DNA of 64,000 bases from Pedobacter cryotolerans (GCF_005116475.1 NZ_SWBO01000001.1:558001-622000); one strand, 5' to 3'; positions 45,728 through 56,292 are shown, counted from the first letter of the stretch. Notes: generated by a model not told the origin, from the sequence alone. Made by a program: numbers and translations.

Positions 45728-47668
45728 TTGTTTACAAAAATAAATATTGTACCTCGTTGGATTATCTTCCTTTTAGATCTGGGCGTTTGTTTGGCTTCCC
45801 TGATAATTGGTTATTTTTTAAAATTTAACTTTGATTTTTCTAACTTAGATTTTGTTGATTTTAGTCGTAATATCCTCATTCTTACGCTAATTAATATTGT
45901 GGTTTTCTTTAATGTGAAAACTTATGCAGGGATTATTCGCTATACCTCTGCGCAAGATACTTTTAGAATTTTATTTGCCGTATTAATTAGCAATGGAATC
46001 TTTTTCTTTGTGAATTTAGGCGTAATTGCCTTAGGCATTAATCCACTAATTTCGAATACCATTCTCATCATTAATGGGCTAACCAGCTTTTTGTTGCTCA
46101 TTACCTATCGCGTAATGATTAAATATTTTTTCTTGTACATCAAAAACTTACATCTTGATAAAAGGAAAGTGATTATTTATGGTGCAGGAGAAGCTGGTTT
46201 AGCCACCAAAAGAACCTTTGATCATGATGCCAAGGTAAATAAAACCATTATTGCTTTTGTTGATGATGACGATAGGAAAGTGGGTAAAACGATTGATGGT
46301 ATTAAAATTTTAGCAGCTAGTAAGTTAGAAAGCTTAATTACGGAGCATGAGGTAGACGAGATTATTTTTGCCTCTTATACCATTCCTTTAGAACGGAAGA
46401 ATGAGATTGTAGATGTGTGTTTGGAGAATGAGGTAACCGTGCTGAATATTCCGCCTGCTGATGTTTGGGCAAAAGGGAAAATTAGTACCGCCCAAATTCA
46501 AAATATCAATATTGAAGATTTATTGAATAGAAAGCCTATACAGATTAATATTGATGGAATACAAAGTGAACTAAAAGATAAACGAATTTTAATTACTGGT
46601 GCTGCTGGCTCTATTGGTAGTGAAATTGTTAGGCAATTGATGAAATTTGAGACTGGATTGATCATTTTATGTGATCAGTCTGAAACAGCATTACATAACA
46701 TCTATCTCGAATTAGAGGAAACTCATCAAACTACAAATTTTCATGCTTTCGTAGGTGATGTAAGAGACGAGGTGAGGATGGACTATCTTTTTGAAACTTA
46801 CAAGCCTCACTATGTGTACCATGCTGCTGCGTATAAACATGTTCCTTTAATGGAGGATAATCCAGCAGAGGCGATTAAAACCAATGTAATGGGTACCAAA
46901 ACCATTGCCGACATGGCGGTAAAACATGGTGTCCAAAAATTTGTGATGATCTCTACCGATAAAGCGGTAAACCCTACCAATGTAATGGGCGCATCAAAGC
47001 GTATTGCAGAAATTTACGTGCAGTCGTTAAATAATTCATTGAGCACCAATAATTTTATTTTTAGCAATGGATTAAGCTACATTAATGATTTAAATGTAAA
47101 GCCCATCACAAAATTCATCACTACAAGATTTGGGAATGTTTTGGGTTCTAATGGTTCTGTAATTCCTCGTTTTAAACAGCAAATAGAAAAGGGCGGCCCT
47201 GTTACGGTAACGCATCCTGAAATTACCCGCTATTTTATGACGATACCAGAAGCTTGTCGTTTGGTATTAGAAGCGGGGTGCATGGGTAATGGTGGTGAGA
47301 TTTTTATCTTTGATATGGGTAAGTCAGTGAAAATTGTAGAATTAGCTAAAAAGATGATTCGTTTAGCTGGTTTAGAACCTAATCAGGATATTAAAATTTC
47401 TTACTCTGGATTAAGGCCTGGCGAAAAACTATTTGAAGAATTGTTGAACGACAATGAGAATACCATGCCAACCCATCATGAAAAAATCATGATTGGTAAA
47501 GTTAGAACTTACATCTTTGAGGAAATTGAAACTCAAATTTACACGCTGCTTAAACATGCCAAACAAAATGATGACCGCCAAGTGGTAATGGCCATGAAGG
47601 CCTTGGTAAAAGAATACAAATCTAAAAATTCCATATTTGAGGAATTAGATGAGCTCACAAAAGATTAA
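45728..47668 (+). CDS. WbpM/PglF-type nucleotide-sugar 4,6-dehydratase
   Basis: A 646-residue membrane-bound enzyme. Four N-terminal helices (to about residue 125) are followed by a Rossmann domain (YGAGEAGLATKR, about 150) and the catalytic SDR domain (ITGAAGSIGSEIV, about 290). The active site carries the NVMGASK motif, where methionine replaces the usual tyrosine, as known for this family. It should convert UDP-GlcNAc to the 4-keto-6-deoxy form used by the WbpV-like enzyme. The only start in this frame is TTG at 45728. It ends 3 bases before remB. Confidence 0.88.
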   Translation: MFTKINIVPRWIIFLLDLGVCLASLIIGYFLKFNFDFSNLDFVDFSRNILILTLINIVVFFNVKTYAGIIRYTSAQDTFRILFAVLISNGIFFFVNLGVIALGINPLISNTILIINGLTSFLLLITYRVMIKYFFLYIKNLHLDKRKVIIYGAGEAGLATKRTFDHDAKVNKTIIAFVDDDDRKVGKTIDGIKILAASKLESLITEHEVDEIIFASYTIPLERKNEIVDVCLENEVTVLNIPPADVWAKGKISTAQIQNINIEDLLNRKPIQINIDGIQSELKDKRILITGAAGSIGSEIVRQLMKFETGLIILCDQSETALHNIYLELEETHQTTNFHAFVGDVRDEVRMDYLFETYKPHYVYHAAAYKHVPLMEDNPAEAIKTNVMGTKTIADMAVKHGVQKFVMISTDKAVNPTNVMGASKRIAEIYVQSLNNSLSTNNFIFSNGLSYINDLNVKPITKFITTRFGNVLGSNGSVIPRFKQQIEKGGPVTVTHPEITRYFMTIPEACRLVLEAGCMGNGGEIFIFDMGKSVKIVELAKKMIRLAGLEPNQDIKISYSGLRPGEKLFEELLNDNENTMPTHHEKIMIGKVRTYIFEEIETQIYTLLKHAKQNDDRQVVMAMKALVKEYKSKNSIFEELDELTKD

Positions 47669-47671
47669 TTC

Positions 47672-49285
47672 ATGAAGAAATTAAGTCTACTTTTTTTGAT
47701 TGCTTTGTCTGTTATTTACAGTAAAGCACAAGTAACAACGCCCAATCAAATCATTCCTCAAGATTTTCAGTTCTATCAAAAGCTTAACAAATCTGTTTAT
47801 AGTCAGGATCAAAAATTTCACAGTTCAATTAGAGGTTTTTATGCTGATGATACTAGGTTACAAGTGCGGTATGATTCGCTGATGAACGTAGGAGTGGATA
47901 GCTTAAACAAGCGCTCATGGGTACATCGTAAATTGTTCAAGGAGCATTTATTAGAGTTTAGAAGCGATGATTATTTTGTATATGCTGATTTTTTGGGTGA
48001 TTTTTCTATTGGAAGAGAATTTGAGGAAGGAAAAAACACTTGGCTAAATACGAGAGGCTTTCAAGTTGGGGGTAACATTGGGAAGGAATTTTCATTCTAT
48101 TTAAATGGATTTGAAAATCAGGGGAAATTTGCCAAGTATTACAATGATTTTGTAGTTCAGAATCGAGTTGTTCCTGGGCAAGGTTTTGGCAAGTTGGGCA
48201 CAGAAACACAAGATTGGACTTATGTTACCGCTTTGCTATCTTACACGCCCAGCAAATATTTAAATTTGGCTTTAGGTTATGATAAAAACTTTATTGGTGA
48301 TGGTTATCGCTCGGTTTTACTATCAGACAATACGAGTAATTATTCTTTTTTAAGAGCAAGGGCAACGGTTGGGAGTGTTCAATATCAAACCATTTTCGCC
48401 TATATGTTAGATCCTGGCGCACCAAAATTGGCAACCGATCGTAGATTGGGTGATCGAGGTAAATGGATGGCGGCTCATTATTTAGATATCAATTTTACTA
48501 AAAAATTCTCTTTTGGTTTTTTTCAGGCAGTAACTTGGGCTGATGCTGAGATAGAAGGTAAAAGAGGTTTTGATTTTAATTATGTCCATCCTTTTGTATT
48601 TTTAAGACCGATAGAAAACAACAATACCACCTCTCCTGATAAGATGAGATTAGGTTTTAATGCTAAATATGAAATTTTAAAAAATACTGCCCTTTATGGT
48701 CAATTTATGTTTGATGAATTTACCGCCAAAGAGTTTTTTAGTAAAAATGGCTATTGGGCAAATAAGTGGGCTGTACAGCTCGGCTTTAGAGGCTCGGATC
48801 TTTTTAAAGTTAAACGTTTAAATTATTTGGCGGAGTTTAATACAGCACGGCCATATACTTATGCACATTTCAATCGCTTATCCAATTATTCAGCGTCTAA
48901 CCAAGCATTGGCCCATCCTTACGGTGCAAATTTTAGAGAGTTTTTAGGTCTATTAAATTATAGCCTAGGTCGTTTTGATTTTCAAGGGCAGTTGGTATAT
49001 GCTAAATATGGTTTAGATGCAACTGGGACAAATTTTGGCAAGGACATTTTTAAAGATTATGATACTAGAGAGGCTAATTATGGTAATTTTATCGGACAAG
49101 GCTTAGCCACTAATTTATATATCGCCAATGCAAAGGCAGCTTATATGCTAAATCCTAAATACAATTTGAAACTGGAGTTGGGTGTGTTGTTGAGAAGAGA
49201 AAGCAATGTGCTTTTACAAAACAATACGGGTTTAATTACTTTTGGTTTGCGCAGTAGCTTCCGCAATTTGTATCAGGATTTTTAA
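47672..49285 (+). CDS. RemB/Wzi-like outer-membrane beta-barrel protein
   Basis: A 537-residue protein with a signal peptide (MKKLSLLFLIALSVIYSKAQ) and a barrel-like pattern of amphipathic strands through its length, including LGYDKNFIGDGYRSVLLSDN. It ends on LYQDF, an aromatic C-terminus fitting outer-membrane insertion. Similar proteins are annotated as RemB (gliding motility) or Wzi-family capsule assembly proteins. Next to export and synthesis genes, a role in anchoring or presenting the polysaccharide at the surface is likely. The last 22 bases of the gene recur at 49779-49800. Confidence 0.72.
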   Translation: MKKLSLLFLIALSVIYSKAQVTTPNQIIPQDFQFYQKLNKSVYSQDQKFHSSIRGFYADDTRLQVRYDSLMNVGVDSLNKRSWVHRKLFKEHLLEFRSDDYFVYADFLGDFSIGREFEEGKNTWLNTRGFQVGGNIGKEFSFYLNGFENQGKFAKYYNDFVVQNRVVPGQGFGKLGTETQDWTYVTALLSYTPSKYLNLALGYDKNFIGDGYRSVLLSDNTSNYSFLRARATVGSVQYQTIFAYMLDPGAPKLATDRRLGDRGKWMAAHYLDINFTKKFSFGFFQAVTWADAEIEGKRGFDFNYVHPFVFLRPIENNNTTSPDKMRLGFNAKYEILKNTALYGQFMFDEFTAKEFFSKNGYWANKWAVQLGFRGSDLFKVKRLNYLAEFNTARPYTYAHFNRLSNYSASNQALAHPYGANFREFLGLLNYSLGRFDFQGQLVYAKYGLDATGTNFGKDIFKDYDTREANYGNFIGQGLATNLYIANAKAAYMLNPKYNLKLELGVLLRRESNVLLQNNTGLITFGLRSSFRNLYQDF

Positions 49286-50171
49286 ACCCCTAATCCCTCC
49301 GATTCAAAATCGGAGCTAACTCTAAAGGGGAATTTTTATGGTTTAGAAGATTTCGATATACGAATTCTGATATTCGATGAGTTAATTTGTTTATTTCGGC
49401 GGGTGAGACACCATAACTTTTCGGAGCAAATTTTTTAATGATTATTTATCATATAGAGAATTAGAAAAATTGATAAAAACACGGACTTCGGGTGCAATTA
49501 AGATTTATTAGAAGTTATTTTTAGACCTCAGAGAGGTCTTGTATCTATAGCTAATATGCAATTTATGGTGTGCGACCCCAGCTGGGGTCGAATGTATATC
49601 TTGCAATTGCTATACAGATGTTATCCCGCTGGGATAATTTAACCCTTCGTTTAATTTTCTAACCATAAATAGACAGTGAAGACATAGGCTAGCGCATTTT
49701 TTCCTATATTAACTATGTGCCTATTGTTTAATTTTTAATCTTCCGAACACTAATGGTGAGACACCAGCCGATAAGCGAAATTTGTATCAGGATTTTTAAA
49801 GTTTAGGGGGTAGAGTTTAGGGTTTAGAAGATTTCGATATACATCTTCGGACATTCGATTATTTAATTTTTAGTTTCGGCAGGTGAGACACCAGCCGATA
49901 GACAAATGGAGATGCTTCGCAGGCTCTGCATGACAGACTTTAATTAAAAAATACTATATGTATTTTTAACTTTCAAAATTTATTATCGGATATATGGTAG
50001 TTACTTTTTGATAGTTTCGGCAGTTGAGACACCAGCCGATAGGCGGAAGACCATTCGTCATCTCGAACGCAGGAGAGAGATCTGTCCCAGATTGGTTCTG
50101 AAGCAGATTTCTCCTCGTTCCTCGTTCGAAAGGACGGCATTATTTTGTTTTTGATAGAGTCTTATATTCAT
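49286..50171. repeat. 886-base intergenic region full of short hairpin repeats and a partial duplication
   Basis: No gene is visible. A hairpin unit with TTTCGGC, GGTGAGACACC and GCCGA occurs at about 49394-49414 (incomplete), 49752-49773, 49874-49900 and 50015-50042. Other hairpins are TCCGATT/AATCGGA (about 49304-49320), AGACCTC/GAGGTCT (about 49524-49541) and CGACCCCAGCTGGGGTCG (about 49573-49590). The end of remB and the following TTTAGAAGATTTCGATATAC (first seen near 49341) are repeated near 49779 and 49823. Confidence 0.75.
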
Positions 50172-51125
50172 TTAAAATATCGCTCTTGCTATTTCCTTTG
50201 TTTGTGCTGGCTTACCCATGGTGTAAAAGTGCAATACTGGTGCGCCGAACTCAATTAATTCGTTGCACTGCTTGATCATAGCAGCAGTGCCAATTTCCTT
50301 TGCTTCGGCATTACTTTTTGCCTGTGATAAGTCATCAACTAAATCATCCGGTAAATCAATGTGAAAGATTTTAGGCAGCACATTTAGTTGAGTAAGTGTG
50401 CTGATAGGTTTTAAGCCTGGAATGATGGGTACATTGATGTCATTCTCTCTACATTTTTTTACAAAGTCGAAATATTTCTGGTTATCGAAAAACATTTGGG
50501 TTACGATAAATTCTGCACCCATGTCTACTTTTTTCTTTAAAAATTTAAAGTCGGCATTTAAGTTAGGGGCTTCAAAATGTTTTTCAGGGTATCCGGCAAC
50601 ACCGATGCAAAAATCACTTTTAAAAGTCTCCACATCTTCATGCAAAAACTTACCATCGTTATGGTTTTTGATGTGAGCTATAAGGTCGGTTGCGTAACAG
50701 TGACCGCCTTTGGTAGGGATAAACGAATTGTCTGCAGCACGAGCATCGCCCCTTAAAGCGAGCACATTATCAATACCTAAAAACTGTAAATCGATTAAGG
50801 CATTCTCCGTTTCTTCTTTGGTAAAGCCACCACAAATTAAATGCGGTACCGCATCAATTTTATATTTATGGATAATTGCTGCGCAAATTGCAATGGTGCC
50901 TGGGCGTTTGCGATAGGCCACTTTTTGCAGCAATCCATTGTCTTGTTCTTTATAAATATAATCTTCTCTCAATGAAGTTACATCAATAAACGGCGGATTG
51001 AACTCTAATAGCGGATCAATCGCATCGTAGATCCATTGAATACTTTGTCCTTTTATTGGAGGCAAAAGTTCAAATGAGAATAAGGTTTTACCGTTTGCGT
51101 TTTTAATGTGTTCTGTGATCTTCAT
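50172..51125 (-). CDS. metF: 5,10-methylenetetrahydrofolate reductase
   Basis: A 317-residue flavoenzyme that makes 5-methyltetrahydrofolate, the methyl donor for MetH. Typical phrases are FSFELLPPIKGQ at the N-terminus, ICGGFTKEETENALIDLQFLG, LALRGDA, and GAEFIVTQMFFDN near the folate site. The longer frame from 51203 adds residues that do not belong to the family; the ATG at 51125 (MKITEHIKNANGKTLFSFE) is the start. It lies 134 bases downstream of metH on the same strand and is probably co-transcribed from the SAM riboswitch-controlled promoter. Confidence 0.94.
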   Translation of the reverse strand: MKITEHIKNANGKTLFSFELLPPIKGQSIQWIYDAIDPLLEFNPPFIDVTSLREDYIYKEQDNGLLQKVAYRKRPGTIAICAAIIHKYKIDAVPHLICGGFTKEETENALIDLQFLGIDNVLALRGDARAADNSFIPTKGGHCYATDLIAHIKNHNDGKFLHEDVETFKSDFCIGVAGYPEKHFEAPNLNADFKFLKKKVDMGAEFIVTQMFFDNQKYFDFVKKCRENDINVPIIPGLKPISTLTQLNVLPKIFHIDLPDDLVDDLSQAKSNAEAKEIGTAAMIKQCNELIEFGAPVLHFYTMGKPAQTKEIARAIF

Positions 51126-51181
51126 TTTAGCGTAGTGAGTTTGCGTATTGAGATTAGCTTGCTTTGTATATCTTATCTTTA

Positions 51182-51208
51182 TTTCGGTTGGTGGAGACAC
51201 CAACCGAG
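51182..51208. repeat. hairpin repeat copy between metH and metF
   Basis: TCGGTTGGTG and CACCAACCGA form a perfect 10-bp stem around GAGA. It belongs to the same family as the units at 49394-50042, but with paired base changes that keep the stem. Confidence 0.7.
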
Positions 51209-51259
51209 GCTGTAATTTTAATGTTTATATTTCGCCCTCCCCCTTTAGGGGGTCGGGGG

Positions 51260-54200
51260 TTAATAAGCCAAATTCGGGCTCAGCCATTTCTCCGCCTCTT
51301 CCAAACTCATTCCTTTTCTTACTGCATAATCTTCTACTTGGTCTTTTGTAATTTTCCCTAATCCGAAATAACGAGATTGAGGGTGCGCAAAATAAAAACC
51401 ACTAACTGCTGCAGTTGGGTACATGGCATAACTTTCGGTTAAGCGTAATCCAATTTTATTTTCGGCATCGAGCAAGTTAAACAAAGTTCCTTTTTCGGTA
51501 TGCTCCGGACAAGCTGGATAACCTGGCGCAGGGCGAATACCTGCATATTCTTCCTTGATTAATTCTTGATTGCTCAAATTTTCATCTTTTGCATAACCCC
51601 AATATTCTTTACGAACTAACTCATGCATCCGTTCGGCAAAAGCTTCAGCTAATCGATCGGCCAATGCTTTAATCATGATGCTATTGTAATCATCGTGGTT
51701 TTTTTCGAATTCTTCCACTAAGGCATCAATACCAATTCCTGTAGTAACAGCAAATCCGCCAAAATAATCTTGGACGCCACTTTCTTTTGGAGCTACAAAA
51801 TCTGACAAAGCATAGTAAGGTTCGCCAGCCATTTTTTCCGCCTGTTGGCGAAGGGTGTGGATAGCAATATTAGATTTGAGATTTGAGATTTGAGATTTGA
51901 GACCTTCTACCTTCCCACCTTCAACTTCGAGTAAAATATCATCTCCAACAGAATTTGCGGGCCAAAAACCAATTACGCCTTTTGCGGTTAATAGTTTTTC
52001 GTTAACAACTTTTTTTAATAAGGCTTGTGCTTCATCAAATAGTTTTTTGGCTTCATCGCCAACAAATTTATCATCAAATATTTTAGGGTAACTGCCTCTT
52101 AATTCCCAAGTATGGAAAAATGGAGTCCAATCGATATAAGGAACCAATTCATCCAATGGGTAATCTTCAAAAACCTTAGTTCCTGTAAATGTTGGCTCGG
52201 TTACTACTTTATCTAGGTCGATTTGGAATTTATCAGCTCTTGCTTCTTCAATAGTTTTAAACCGCTTGTCAGAACGTTTGTTTAAATGCGCTTCACGAGC
52301 TTTATCATACTCTGCCCTAATGCCTGCCACATATTCAGTCTTTGTTTCAGGATTCATCAAAGTGCTACATACCGTTACACTTCTCGATGCATCTAAAACG
52401 TGAATTGCTGGTCCAGAATAATTTGGCGCAACCTTAACCGCAGCGTGAATTCTAGAGGTAGTCGCACCACCAATAATCAATGGAATTGTAAAACCTTCAC
52501 GTTCCATTTCTTTAGCAAAATGCACCATTTCATCTAATGATGGAGTAATCAGGCCACTTAAACCAATAATATCTGCATTAATTTCTTTTGCTTTTTTAAT
52601 GATGTCCTGAGCTGGGACCATTACGCCCATATCAACAATCTCGAAGTTGTTACAGGCTAAAACTACGCCAACAATATTTTTTCCGATATCGTGAACATCA
52701 CCTTTTACGGTGGCCATCAACACTCGACCTGCCGAGGAGTTTTGATCTTGGTCTGGATTGTCTAGTTTTTCTTGTTCGATAAAGGGTAAAAGATAAGCAA
52801 CTGCTTTTTTCATTACCCTAGCAGATTTTACTACCTGAGGTAAAAACATTTTTCCGGCACCAAATAAATCCCCAACAATATTCATCCCGTCCATTAACGG
52901 GCCTTCAATTACTTGGATCGGTCTGGCATATTGCTGGCGAGCTTCTTCCACATCGTCATCTAAATATTCTACAATTCCTTTTACCAAAGAGTGAGATAAT
53001 CTTGCTTCAACCGTTCCTTTTCTCCATTCTTCATCACGAACAATTTCCTTTCCTTTGCTTTTAATGGTATCGGCGTATTCTACCAATCGCTCGGTAGCAT
53101 CATCTCTTCTGTTTAACAATACATCTTCTACACGTTCTAACAATTCTGGCGGAATTTCTTGATAAACTTCCAACATCCCTGCGTTAACAATTCCCATGTC
53201 TAAACCAGCCTGTATGGCATGATATAAAAATGCAGAGTGCATCGCTTCACGAACGGTATTATTTCCTCTAAAGGAGAACGAAATATTAGAAACACCACCA
53301 CTTACTTTAGCATGTGGCAAGTTTTGTTTTATCCACCTTGTGGCGTTGATAAAGTCAACTGCGTAATTGTTATGCTCTTCTAAACCAGTGGCTACAGTTA
53401 ATATATTTGGGTCGAAGATGATATCCTGAGCAGGGAAACCTATTTCACCTACTAGAATATCATAACTTCTTTTACAGATTTCTTTTCTACGTTCAAAGTT
53501 GTCGGCTTGTCCTTTTTCGTCAAAAGCCATCACCACAACCGCAGCGCCGTATTGCATAATTTTACGGGCACTTTCCCTAAATTTTTCTTCGCCTTCTTTT
53601 AAGGATATAGAGTTAACAATTCCTTTTCCTTGCAAACATTTTAAGCCATTTTCTATCACCGACCATTTAGATGAATCGACCATGATTGGTAATTTAGAAA
53701 TATCAGGTTCTGATGCGATTAGGTTCAAGAATTTGGTCATTGCCGCTTCCGAATCTAACATTCCTTCATCCATGTTCACATCGATGATTTGTGCACCACC
53801 TTCTACTTGTTGTAAGGCAACAGCAAGGGCAGCTTCATAATCTCCACCTAATATTAATTTTGAAAATTTTGGAGAACCTGTAATGTTTGTTCTTTCGCCA
53901 ATGTTTACGAAAATACTTTCTGGCGTAATGGTTACTGGCTCCAGCCCACTTAAACGCATATATGGCTCAATAGTTGGGATTTTTCTTGGTGGTGCTTTTC
54001 TTGCTTTTTCGGCAATACAACCAATATGTTCTGGCGTTGTGCCACAACAACCCCCTACAATATTTACAAAGCCAGCGGCGATAAAATCATCTACCAAATG
54101 TGCAGTTTCATGAGGCATTTCATCGTAAGCACCAAACTCATTTGGTAAACCAGCGTTTGGATAGGCAGAAACATAACATCCTGCTTTTGCGGCCAATTCT

Positions 54201-54961
54201 TCAATGTGAGGACGCATTTCTTTAGCGCCCAAAGCACAATTAAATCCAATACTTAATGGTTTTGCATGCATTACCGAATTTAAAAAAGCTTCGGCAGTTT
54301 GGCCAGACAATGTTCTTCCAGAAGCATCGGTAATGGTGCCAGAAATCATAATCTCTAGCTTTCTACCAATTACTTCTTCATATTTTTTAATGGCAACAAT
54401 AGCCACTTTTGCATTTAAGGTATCAAAAATAGTTTCGATTAACAGTACATCAGAGCCGCCATCAACTAATCCACGTACTTGCTCATAATAAGCTTCTTCC
54501 AATTCATCAAAATAAACAGCTCTATAACCTGGGTCGTTTACATTTGGCGACATAGACAAGGTTCTGTTTGTTGGGCCAATGGCACCAGCTACAAAACATT
54601 TCCTGTCGGGATTTGCAGCCATAAATTCGTTAACAGCTTCTTTAGCCACCCTTGCCCCTTCAAAACTCAGCTCGTAAGAAATGTCTTCCATTTGGTAATC
54701 GGCCATGGAAATGCGTTGCGTACTAAAGGTATTGGTTTCGATAATATCAGCACCTGCTTTTAAATATTCCAAGTGAATAGCTTTGATAATATCTGGTCGT
54801 GTGATATTAAGCAAATCGTTATTGCCTTTTACATCACATGGGTGATCTGCAAAACGCTCTCCCCTGAAATCTTCCTCAGTTAAGGTATAGCGCTGTATCA
54901 TGGTGCCCATTGCACCATCTATAATTAAAATACGTTTTTCTAGTTCTTCTCTAATATCCAT
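51260..54961 (-). CDS. metH: cobalamin-dependent methionine synthase
   Basis: A 1233-residue enzyme that methylates homocysteine using methyltetrahydrofolate and methylcobalamin. In order: the homocysteine domain with zinc cysteines C242, C305 and C306 (GFNCALG; GGCCGTT), the folate domain (around [13 protein letters not shown], 375 on), the cobalamin domain with axial H757 in GDVHDIGKN, and the SAM-binding activation domain ([16 protein letters not shown]). Residues about 1013-1030 ([18 protein letters not shown]) are an extra loop coded by a tandem GATTTGA-type repeat and absent from E. coli MetH as I know it. The longer frame to 55024 is not family-like; the ATG at 54961 is used. Confidence 0.95.
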   Translation of the reverse strand: MDIREELEKRILIIDGAMGTMIQRYTLTEEDFRGERFADHPCDVKGNNDLLNITRPDIIKAIHLEYLKAGADIIETNTFSTQRISMADYQMEDISYELSFEGARVAKEAVNEFMAANPDRKCFVAGAIGPTNRTLSMSPNVNDPGYRAVYFDELEEAYYEQVRGLVDGGSDVLLIETIFDTLNAKVAIVAIKKYEEVIGRKLEIMISGTITDASGRTLSGQTAEAFLNSVMHAKPLSIGFNCALGAKEMRPHIEELAAKAGCYVSAYPNAGLPNEFGAYDEMPHETAHLVDDFIAAGFVNIVGGCCGTTPEHIGCIAEKARKAPPRKIPTIEPYMRLSGLEPVTITPESIFVNIGERTNITGSPKFSKLILGGDYEAALAVALQQVEGGAQIIDVNMDEGMLDSEAAMTKFLNLIASEPDISKLPIMVDSSKWSVIENGLKCLQGKGIVNSISLKEGEEKFRESARKIMQYGAAVVVMAFDEKGQADNFERRKEICKRSYDILVGEIGFPAQDIIFDPNILTVATGLEEHNNYAVDFINATRWIKQNLPHAKVSGGVSNISFSFRGNNTVREAMHSAFLYHAIQAGLDMGIVNAGMLEVYQEIPPELLERVEDVLLNRRDDATERLVEYADTIKSKGKEIVRDEEWRKGTVEARLSHSLVKGIVEYLDDDVEEARQQYARPIQVIEGPLMDGMNIVGDLFGAGKMFLPQVVKSARVMKKAVAYLLPFIEQEKLDNPDQDQNSSAGRVLMATVKGDVHDIGKNIVGVVLACNNFEIVDMGVMVPAQDIIKKAKEINADIIGLSGLITPSLDEMVHFAKEMEREGFTIPLIIGGATTSRIHAAVKVAPNYSGPAIHVLDASRSVTVCSTLMNPETKTEYVAGIRAEYDKAREAHLNKRSDKRFKTIEEARADKFQIDLDKVVTEPTFTGTKVFEDYPLDELVPYIDWTPFFHTWELRGSYPKIFDDKFVGDEAKKLFDEAQALLKKVVNEKLLTAKGVIGFWPANSVGDDILLEVEGGKVEGLKSQISNLKSNIAIHTLRQQAEKMAGEPYYALSDFVAPKESGVQDYFGGFAVTTGIGIDALVEEFEKNHDDYNSIMIKALADRLAEAFAERMHELVRKEYWGYAKDENLSNQELIKEEYAGIRPAPGYPACPEHTEKGTLFNLLDAENKIGLRLTESYAMYPTAAVSGFYFAHPQSRYFGLGKITKDQVEDYAVRKGMSLEEAEKWLSPNLAY

Positions 54962-55089
54962 ACTTGTAGTAGATATGAGATGTGGGATGTGAGATGTGAG
55001 ATAGGATAGACAACAATGTCCCAAATCTCAAATCTAATGTCTCAAATCTCTAAAGCCTATAAAAAAGTCTGGATTGTCTTTTCTCCTTA
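54962..55089 (-). repeat. simple repeats in the metH leader
   Basis: Between riboswitch and start codon the leader has short tandem elements: GAGATTTGAGACATT and ATTTGAGATTTGGGAC (about 55018-55055) and repeated CATCTCACATC (about 54970-55005). They are the same sequence type as the repeat inside metH at 51870-51901. Confidence 0.55.
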
Positions 55090-55203
55090 AACTTATCTTC
55101 TCTCGCTCCCGATAAATCGGGACTGGATTAGAAATTAGCACCTTGTTGGCACAGGTTGCTAAGACTTCGTTGGGTCTAGTCCCTCCGTCTTTCTTAATAA
55201 GCA
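55090..55203 (-). promoter_or_regulatory. SAM-I (S-box) riboswitch controlling metH
   Basis: Read on the minus strand, the S-box core is plain: CTTATTAAGAAAGACGGAGG, then GACTAGACCCAACGAAGTCT, then GCAACCTGTGCCAACAAGG and GTGCTAATTTCTAATCC. Paired P1 strands are CTTAT (55198-55202) and ATAAG (55092-55096). The P4 position is capped by the perfect hairpin TCCCGAT/ATCGGGA (55107-55122), which resembles a dispersed repeat of this genome. SAM binding should shut off metH (and metF). The switch mechanism (termination or blocking of translation) is not clear because I see no convincing terminator. Confidence 0.88.
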
Positions 55204-55206
55204 ATA

Positions 55207-55238
55207 CAAAGGTGCAACATCCGCTTATCAATTCCAAA
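55207..55238 (-). promoter_or_regulatory. promoter of the metH riboswitch transcript
   Basis: On the minus strand TTTG (55238-55235), a 20-base spacer and CACCTTTG (55214-55207, one change from TAnnTTTG counting the T) place the start near 55200, exactly at the first P1 strand of the riboswitch. The agreement of spacing and start supports the call. Confidence 0.55.
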
Positions 55239-55260
55239 AATATAGCCTGTATAACCAAAT

Positions 55261-55295
55261 AAAATTACAAAGGCTACGCAAATCTGCGTAGCCTT
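55261..55295 (-). terminator. terminator of the dxs-fcl operon
   Basis: AAGGCTACGCA (55270-55280) and TGCGTAGCCTT (55285-55295) form a perfect 11-bp stem with a 4-base loop. On the minus strand it is followed by TGTAATTTTATTT. It lies 28 bases after the stop of fcl and separates it from the metH promoter. Confidence 0.82.
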
Positions 55296-55322
55296 CGGTA
55301 TAATATTCTGAAATTGATCTTT

Positions 55323-56249
55323 TTAGTGTTTATTTAGGTAATCCTGATAGGCTAGGTTTAACCCTTCTTCTAATTCAATTTGATGTTTCCAACCTAACGC
55401 ATGTAATTTAGATACATCCATCAATTTACGAGGAGTGCCATCTGGTTTTGAGCTGTCGAATGTAATATTGCCTTTAAAGCCTACAACTTTTTGAATTAAT
55501 AATGCCAAGTCTTTAATCGTTAAATCTTCACCTGTACCAATGTTAATCAAATTTGGTTCATTGTAGGTTTGCATTAAAAAATAACAGGCATCAGCTAGGT
55601 CATCGGCGAAAAGAAATTCACGCATTGGTGTGCCTGTTCCCCAAATTAACACTTCATTTGCATTTGATTTTTTAGCTTCATCAAATCTTCTGATTAAAGC
55701 AGGCAATACATGAGAGTTTTGGGGATGGTAATTATCGTTATAGCCATACAAATTAGTTGGCATCACAGAAATAAAGTTACATCCATATTGTGCTCGATAA
55801 GCATCGCACATTTTAATGCCAGCAATTTTAGCAATGGCATAAGGTTCATTGGTTTCTTCTAACAAGCCAGTTAATAAATAATCTTCTTTTAATGGCTTTG
55901 GGGCAAGTTTAGGGTAAATACAGCTCGAGCCCAAAAACATCAATTTTTTAACACCAGTTTTATAAGATTGGTGAATTACATTATTTTGAATGGCCAAATT
56001 TTCGAATAAAAAATCTGCACGATAGGTATTGTTAGCTATAATACCACCTACTTTAGCAGCGGCTAAAAAAACATAATCAGGTTTTTCTGTATCGAAAAAT
56101 TCTTCTACTGCTTGTTGATTTCTCAAATCCAGCTCTGCTGAAGTACGTGTTATGATCTGTAAAAAACCTTCGTTTTGTAGTTTACGGTAAATGGCTGAGC
56201 CGACCATACCACGATGCCCAGCTACATAAATTTTCGCACTCTTTTCCAT
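55323..56249 (-). CDS. fcl: GDP-L-fucose synthase (second copy)
   Basis: A 308-residue epimerase-reductase for GDP-L-fucose, closely similar to the copy at 42139 (same [27 protein letters not shown] and Y137/K141 in EPYAIAK). Here it is downstream of dxs on the minus strand, outside the polysaccharide operon, and ends at its own terminator. It may be the general housekeeping copy, with the other specific for the surface polymer, or the reverse. Confidence 0.93.
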   Translation of the reverse strand: MEKSAKIYVAGHRGMVGSAIYRKLQNEGFLQIITRTSAELDLRNQQAVEEFFDTEKPDYVFLAAAKVGGIIANNTYRADFLFENLAIQNNVIHQSYKTGVKKLMFLGSSCIYPKLAPKPLKEDYLLTGLLEETNEPYAIAKIAGIKMCDAYRAQYGCNFISVMPTNLYGYNDNYHPQNSHVLPALIRRFDEAKKSNANEVLIWGTGTPMREFLFADDLADACYFLMQTYNEPNLINIGTGEDLTIKDLALLIQKVVGFKGNITFDSSKPDGTPRKLMDVSKLHALGWKHQIELEEGLNLAYQDYLNKH

Positions 56250-56292
56250 GTGTTTATTTTTTTATACCCAACGCTTTTAAAGCGTGAGCAGG

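Noticed and set aside
55034..55258. 74-codon minus-strand frame upstream of metH
   Set aside because: It lies exactly over the SAM riboswitch and its promoter, which explain the sequence better.
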